From contig NZ_BMRY01000010.1 in assembly GCF_014648875.1 (NCBI RefSeq), forward strand, positions 1-64,000: a DNA stretch of 64,000 nucleotides, written 5' to 3'. Positions 60,553 to 64,000 of the stretch are shown piece after piece; positions within the stretch are counted from its first letter, which is position 1; each line of letters starts with the position of its first letter. The position numbers were made by a program, and so were the translations under genes. This stretch comes from Streptomyces parvus. Lineage in GTDB: Bacteria > Actinomycetota > Actinomycetes > Streptomycetales > Streptomycetaceae. Under the pieces are notes generated by a model that was given only the letters and a program-made list of their open reading frames with translations, had not been told where the DNA came from and searched no databases.

Positions 60553-62217
60553 TCAGCCTCGCGTGAGCTTCTTGTACGTGGCACGGTGCGGGCGGGCCGC
60601 GTCCGGGCCGAGGCGGTCGATCTTGTTCTTCTCGTACGACTCGAAGTTGCCCTCGAACCAGTACCACTTGGAGTCACCCTCGTAGGCGAGGATGTGCGTG
60701 GCGACGCGGTCCAGGAACCAGCGGTCGTGGGAGATGACCACGGCGGCACCGGGGAACTCCAGCAGCGCGTTCTCCAGCGAGGACAGGGTCTCCACGTCGA
60801 GGTCGTTGGTGGGCTCGTCGAGGAGCAGCAGGTTGCCGCCCTCCTTGAGCGTCAGCGCCAGGTTGAGGCGGTTGCGCTCACCACCGGAGAGGACGCCGGC
60901 CGGCTTCTGCTGGTCCGGGCCCTTGAAGCCGAACGCGGAGACGTAGGCGCGGGACGGCATCTCGACCTGGCCGACGTTGATGTAGTCCAGCTCGTCCGAG
61001 ACGACCGCCCAGAGGGTCTTCTTCGGGTCGATGTTGGCGCGGGACTGGTCGACGTAGGAGATCTTGACCGTGTCGCCGATCTTGACCGAACCGCTGTCGG
61101 GGGTCTCCAGGCCCTGGATCATCTTGAACAGCGTGGTCTTGCCCGCGCCGTTCGGACCGATGACGCCGACGATGCCGTTACGGGGCAGCGTGAACGACAG
61201 GTCGTCGATGAGGACCTTGTCGCCGAAGGCCTTGGAGAGGTTCTCGACCTCGACGACGATGGAACCGAGCCGGGGGCCCGGCGGAATCTGGATCTCCTCG
61301 AAGTCCAGCTTCCGCATCTTGTCGGCCTCGGCCGCCATCTCCTCGTACCGGGCGAGGCGGGCCTTGGACTTGGTCTGGCGCCCCTTGGCGTTCGACCGCA
61401 CCCACTCCAGCTCCTCCTTGAGGCGCTTCTGGCGCTTCTCGTCCTTGCGGCCCTCGACCTTGAGGCGGGCGGCCTTCTTGTCGAGGTAGGTGGAGTAGTT
61501 GCCCTCGTAGGGGATCGCACGGCCGCGGTCGAGTTCGAGGATCCACTCGGCGACGTTGTTGAGGAAGTACCGGTCGTGGGTGACGGCGACGACGGCACCC
61601 GCGTACTTCGAGAGGTGCTGCTCCAGCCAGTTCACCGACTCGGCGTCCAGGTGGTTGGTGGGCTCGTCGAGGAGGAGCAGGTCCGGGGCCTCGATGAGGA
61701 GCTTGCAGAGCGCCACGCGGCGCTTCTCGCCACCGGAGAGGTTGGTGACCGGCCAGTCGCCGGGGGGGCAGCCCAGGGCGTCCATGGCCTGTTCCAGCTG
61801 GGCGTCCAGGTCCCACGCGTTCGCGTGGTCCAGGTCCTCCTGGAGCTTGCCCATCTCCTCCATCAGCGCGTCGGAGTAGTCGGTCGCCATGAGCTCGGCG
61901 ACCTCGTTGAAGCGCTTGAGCTTGCCCATGATCTCGGCGGCGCCGTCCTGGACGTTCTCCAGGACGGTCTTCGACTCGTCGAGCTTGGGCTCCTGCATGA
62001 GGATGCCGACGGTGAAGCCGGGCGACAGGAACGCGTCGCCGTTGGACGGCTGCTCCAGGCCCGCCATGATCTTCAGCACCGTGGACTTGCCGGCGCCGTT
62101 GGGGCCCACGACACCGATCTTCGCACCGGGCAGGAAGTTCAAGGTGACGTCATCAAGGATCACCTTGTCGCCGTGCGCCTTGCGCGTCTTGCGCATGGTG
62201 TAGATGAACTCAGCCAA
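60553..62217 (-). CDS. ettA: ABC-F translation factor EttA
   Basis: A 554-residue soluble ABC-F protein that binds the ribosomal E site and throttles translation according to energy level. Two ATPase modules are present: GPNGAGKST with LSGGEKRRVAL and LLLLDEPTNHLD, then GPNGAGKTT with LSGGERNRLNL and LLLLDEPTNDLD. The linker between them (KKAARLKVEGRKDEKRQKRL) is the ABC-F P-site tRNA-interaction helix pair. The start is the TTG at 62217, which yields AEFIYTMRKTRKAHGDKVIL, the standard EttA start; no ATG is near. It heads the operon with the thioesterase. Confidence 0.95.
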   Translation of the reverse strand: MAEFIYTMRKTRKAHGDKVILDDVTLNFLPGAKIGVVGPNGAGKSTVLKIMAGLEQPSNGDAFLSPGFTVGILMQEPKLDESKTVLENVQDGAAEIMGKLKRFNEVAELMATDYSDALMEEMGKLQEDLDHANAWDLDAQLEQAMDALGCPPGDWPVTNLSGGEKRRVALCKLLIEAPDLLLLDEPTNHLDAESVNWLEQHLSKYAGAVVAVTHDRYFLNNVAEWILELDRGRAIPYEGNYSTYLDKKAARLKVEGRKDEKRQKRLKEELEWVRSNAKGRQTKSKARLARYEEMAAEADKMRKLDFEEIQIPPGPRLGSIVVEVENLSKAFGDKVLIDDLSFTLPRNGIVGVIGPNGAGKTTLFKMIQGLETPDSGSVKIGDTVKISYVDQSRANIDPKKTLWAVVSDELDYINVGQVEMPSRAYVSAFGFKGPDQQKPAGVLSGGERNRLNLALTLKEGGNLLLLDEPTNDLDVETLSSLENALLEFPGAAVVISHDRWFLDRVATHILAYEGDSKWYWFEGNFESYEKNKIDRLGPDAARPHRATYKKLTRG

Positions 62218-62291
62218 GAGAAACCGTCCGGCAGCAATAGAGGTGTGGGCAGATACACCCATCTTGCCTGACACCCGCCCCCGGAAGGAAA

Positions 62292-62339
62292 CCCGTCCAC
62301 CCACCGGCACCGGAACCCCGGTCACCACTTGTGGACGGG
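62292..62339 (-). terminator. Terminator after the thioester surface-protein gene
   Basis: CCCGTCCAC (62292-62300) pairs perfectly with GTGGACGGG (62331-62339), and an inner ACCGG/CCGGT stem folds in the loop. It follows the stop of the surface protein gene at 62343 on the minus strand, in the 125-base gap before ettA. Confidence 0.65.
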
Positions 62340-62342
62340 CGT

Positions 62343-63839
62343 TCACTCACCGTCGGCGTGCGGCTTCTTCCGGCGGAGGGCGAAGACCGCGCCGCCGCCC
62401 ACGACGAGCAGGCCGATGGCGACGGCGGCGAGTTTCGGGGTGGCGCTGGAGCCCCCCGTGGCCGCGAGGTCGCCCTCCAGTCCCGACGAGGCGGAGCCGG
62501 TCGTGGCCGGGACGGACCGCTCGGCGCTCCGCGTGCCGACGTCGTTGCCCGCGCCGCCCGCCTCCTCGCTCTCCCTCTCCAGGACACTGCCGCTGGTGGC
62601 GCAGTCCAGCACCCCGGTGAAGGTGCGGCTGAACCCGGCGGGCCCGGTGATGGTGAAGTCGTACGCCTGGTCCTCGGCGACGGGGACGGTGACCGTGCTG
62701 GTCTCCCCGGCGGCGACGGTGTGTTCCTCACCGGCCAGCTCGAAGGTGAACGGCTCGTCGCCCCGGTTGGCGGCCGTGACGTCCACCCCGCCCTTCGCGC
62801 AGTTCTTCCGGGCGGTCACCGCCGGGGCGGCGCCGGTCTCGGCCCAGGTGGCGGTGGCCCGGGCGGAGACGGTGGACTCGCTGGAACCGGCCAGGATCTG
62901 GGTCTGCGTGCGGCCCGTCCCCGCGAAGGCCCGGCCGACCGGCACCGAGGTGGTGGCCTGGACGGTCAGCGACGCGGTGCCGTCGGCGGTGTCCTTCGGC
63001 ACGGCGAAGTAGAGCCGGTCCCCGTCGGACGCCTTGGTGACCAGGGCGCCCTTCTTGTCGGTGACCCGGACGCCGCTGGCCGCCGCGTCCACCGGGGGCG
63101 ACACCGAGACCTGGCCCGCGGCGGTGCGGACGGTCACGGGACCGATCGGCTCCCCGGCCCGGCCGGAGACGGCGGCCGACTCCAGGGTCAGCGAGGCCCG
63201 CGGCTCCTTCTCCGGGCGCGCGCTGCGCTGGAGCCAGTCGGCGAGCTTCTCCGCCTGCTTGTCCGACGCGGTGACGTCGGCGTTGTCCGAGTAGCGCCAG
63301 ATGGCTACCTGGGTCCCGGCGGCGGCGGTCCGCTCCGTCAGCGGCCCGGTACCGGCCGCCTCGGCGAGCGCGGCCAGGTCGTCGACCTGAGGGTAGGAGT
63401 GCTGGAGGATCCAGCGGATCCTGCCCGCGTTCCGATTGGCGCCGAGCGAGGTCTCGGCCCAGGGGGTCTCCAGGTACTTCGCCTGGTCCTGGGTGGGGTT
63501 GTGGAGGTCGACGCAGTAGGTCTTGAGCTTGCCGCCGCCGTCCACGGTCATCTCGAACAGTCCGGCGGGCAGTTCCTGGGTCCGGGCCGGTGCGCCGTTC
63601 TCCCCCGCGATACGGAGCACGGCGCTGTCGAAGGTCTTCAGTCCGTCGAGCACGGCGGCCGCGCCGCCCTGGTGCCGACCGGTGTCGTCGGCGGCCGCCG
63701 CCGGTCCGGCGCCGACGAGCGCGGCAGCCGCGACGAGACCGGAGACCAGCAGCGCGGCGACCGGGCGGAGGATCCCGCGGCCGGGATCCGCTCCTGTCGT
63801 GCCGGACGACGCAGCGGACGCTGAAGGCGCAGAAAACAC
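62343..63839 (-). CDS. Thioester-domain (TQXA) LAXTG-anchored surface protein
   Basis: A 498-residue cell-wall protein. A signal peptide (about 22-47, RPVAALLVSGLVAAAALVGA to AAA) precedes a TQXA thioester domain, with the reactive Cys in KTYCVDLHNPTQ and the partner Gln in TQVAIWRYSDNAD. These can form an internal Cys-Gln thioester able to bond covalently to targets. Beta-sandwich modules follow, then the sorting signal LAATG-GSS, a membrane segment (LAAVAIGLLVVGGGAVFAL) and RRKKPHADGE. LAXTG is the motif of class E sortases in Streptomyces. The GTG at 63839 has GAGGGG upstream. No sortase gene lies in the window. Confidence 0.9.
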   Translation of the reverse strand: MFSAPSASAASSGTTGADPGRGILRPVAALLVSGLVAAAALVGAGPAAAADDTGRHQGGAAAVLDGLKTFDSAVLRIAGENGAPARTQELPAGLFEMTVDGGGKLKTYCVDLHNPTQDQAKYLETPWAETSLGANRNAGRIRWILQHSYPQVDDLAALAEAAGTGPLTERTAAAGTQVAIWRYSDNADVTASDKQAEKLADWLQRSARPEKEPRASLTLESAAVSGRAGEPIGPVTVRTAAGQVSVSPPVDAAASGVRVTDKKGALVTKASDGDRLYFAVPKDTADGTASLTVQATTSVPVGRAFAGTGRTQTQILAGSSESTVSARATATWAETGAAPAVTARKNCAKGGVDVTAANRGDEPFTFELAGEEHTVAAGETSTVTVPVAEDQAYDFTITGPAGFSRTFTGVLDCATSGSVLERESEEAGGAGNDVGTRSAERSVPATTGSASSGLEGDLAATGGSSATPKLAAVAIGLLVVGGGAVFALRRKKPHADGE

Positions 63840-63978
63840 AGAATTCCCCTCCGGGCGAGGCCCTCGCGCGTGGTGCGCGTGTGGGGAATGCCTCGCCAGC
63901 AGACCCAAGTGACCCGTGAGCACTGGGAATCCTAAAGAACGGGCGGAGGTGAGTCCCCCGTACCGCCCTTCGCCAACC

Positions 63979-63993
63979 ATTCCGAATCGGAAT
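63979..63993. promoter_or_regulatory. Palindrome upstream of surface-protein gene
   Basis: ATTCCGA-A-TCGGAAT has perfect 7-bp arms around one base, about 140 bases upstream of the thioester protein start, at the window edge. AT-rich arms suggest a regulator site. Whether it serves this gene or one beyond the edge cannot be seen. Confidence 0.4.
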
Positions 63994-64000
63994 CGTTATC

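Overview
This is a stretch of high-GC actinobacterial chromosome, almost certainly from Streptomyces. Codon third positions are strongly GC-biased and GTG/TTG starts are common. The gene order sodF - asd - mazEF - pepN - malQ - csnR-K - PknG-like kinase cluster is one I associate with the core chromosome of Streptomyces coelicolor (from memory: sodF SCO2633, malQ SCO2649, csnR SCO2657). I see no tRNA, rRNA, CRISPR array, insertion sequence or integrase, so the window reads as core chromosome with small accessory patches.

Layout. 1-2972: Fe-type superoxide dismutase with a Nur-like box in its promoter spacer, an ArsR repressor coupled to a DUF2071 protein, and a CatB/Vat-like acetyltransferase. 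2976-5552: an accessory patch with a DUF6624 protein, a small membrane protein, a broken DUF397 gene fused end to end with a truncated, frameshifted graspetide-type methyltransferase, and an HTH regulator. 5831-24054: AzgA-type purine permease, VOC protein, DsbA-like protein, two paralogous aminopeptidases N, an AbiEi-like protein, a large secreted subtilase, aspartate-semialdehyde dehydrogenase, a MazEF pair, a secreted hypothetical protein, allantoicase with an adjacent LysR gene, and a small membrane protein. 24093-31954: malQ translationally coupled to a 12-residue-repeat protein, a secreted GH84 enzyme, an HNH protein and an MscS channel.

32199-38927 is the chitosan-oligosaccharide locus csnR-csnEFGHK: a ROK repressor, a lipoprotein solute-binding protein, two permeases, a GH4 hydrolase and a BadF-type sugar kinase. 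A perfect TAGGAAA-C-TTTCCTA operator lies just downstream of the csnR promoter. There is no ABC ATPase, so a shared ATPase such as MsiK is expected.

39234-50385 is the most striking region. It is a seven-gene, same-strand signalling island: a four-TM sensor (GlnX-like), an amino-acid-binding protein (GlnH-like), a coiled-coil protein of unknown function, a PknG-like kinase with zinc ribbons and TPRs, a PP2C phosphatase with two zinc ribbons, a von Willebrand A protein, and an FHA protein with two zinc ribbons. The first, second and fourth genes match the mycobacterial glnX-glnH-pknG set. The others add a phosphatase, a phosphothreonine reader and a MIDAS adaptor. The kinase carries an unusual Ser/Arg-rich linker.

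50407-63839: PIMT-type methyltransferase divergent from a truncated globin, a large FtsX-FtsX-ATPase exporter, an EttA-thioesterase-hypothetical operon on the minus strand, and an LAXTG-anchored thioester-domain surface protein at the right edge. Most convergent junctions hold strong hairpin terminators, which support the gene boundaries.
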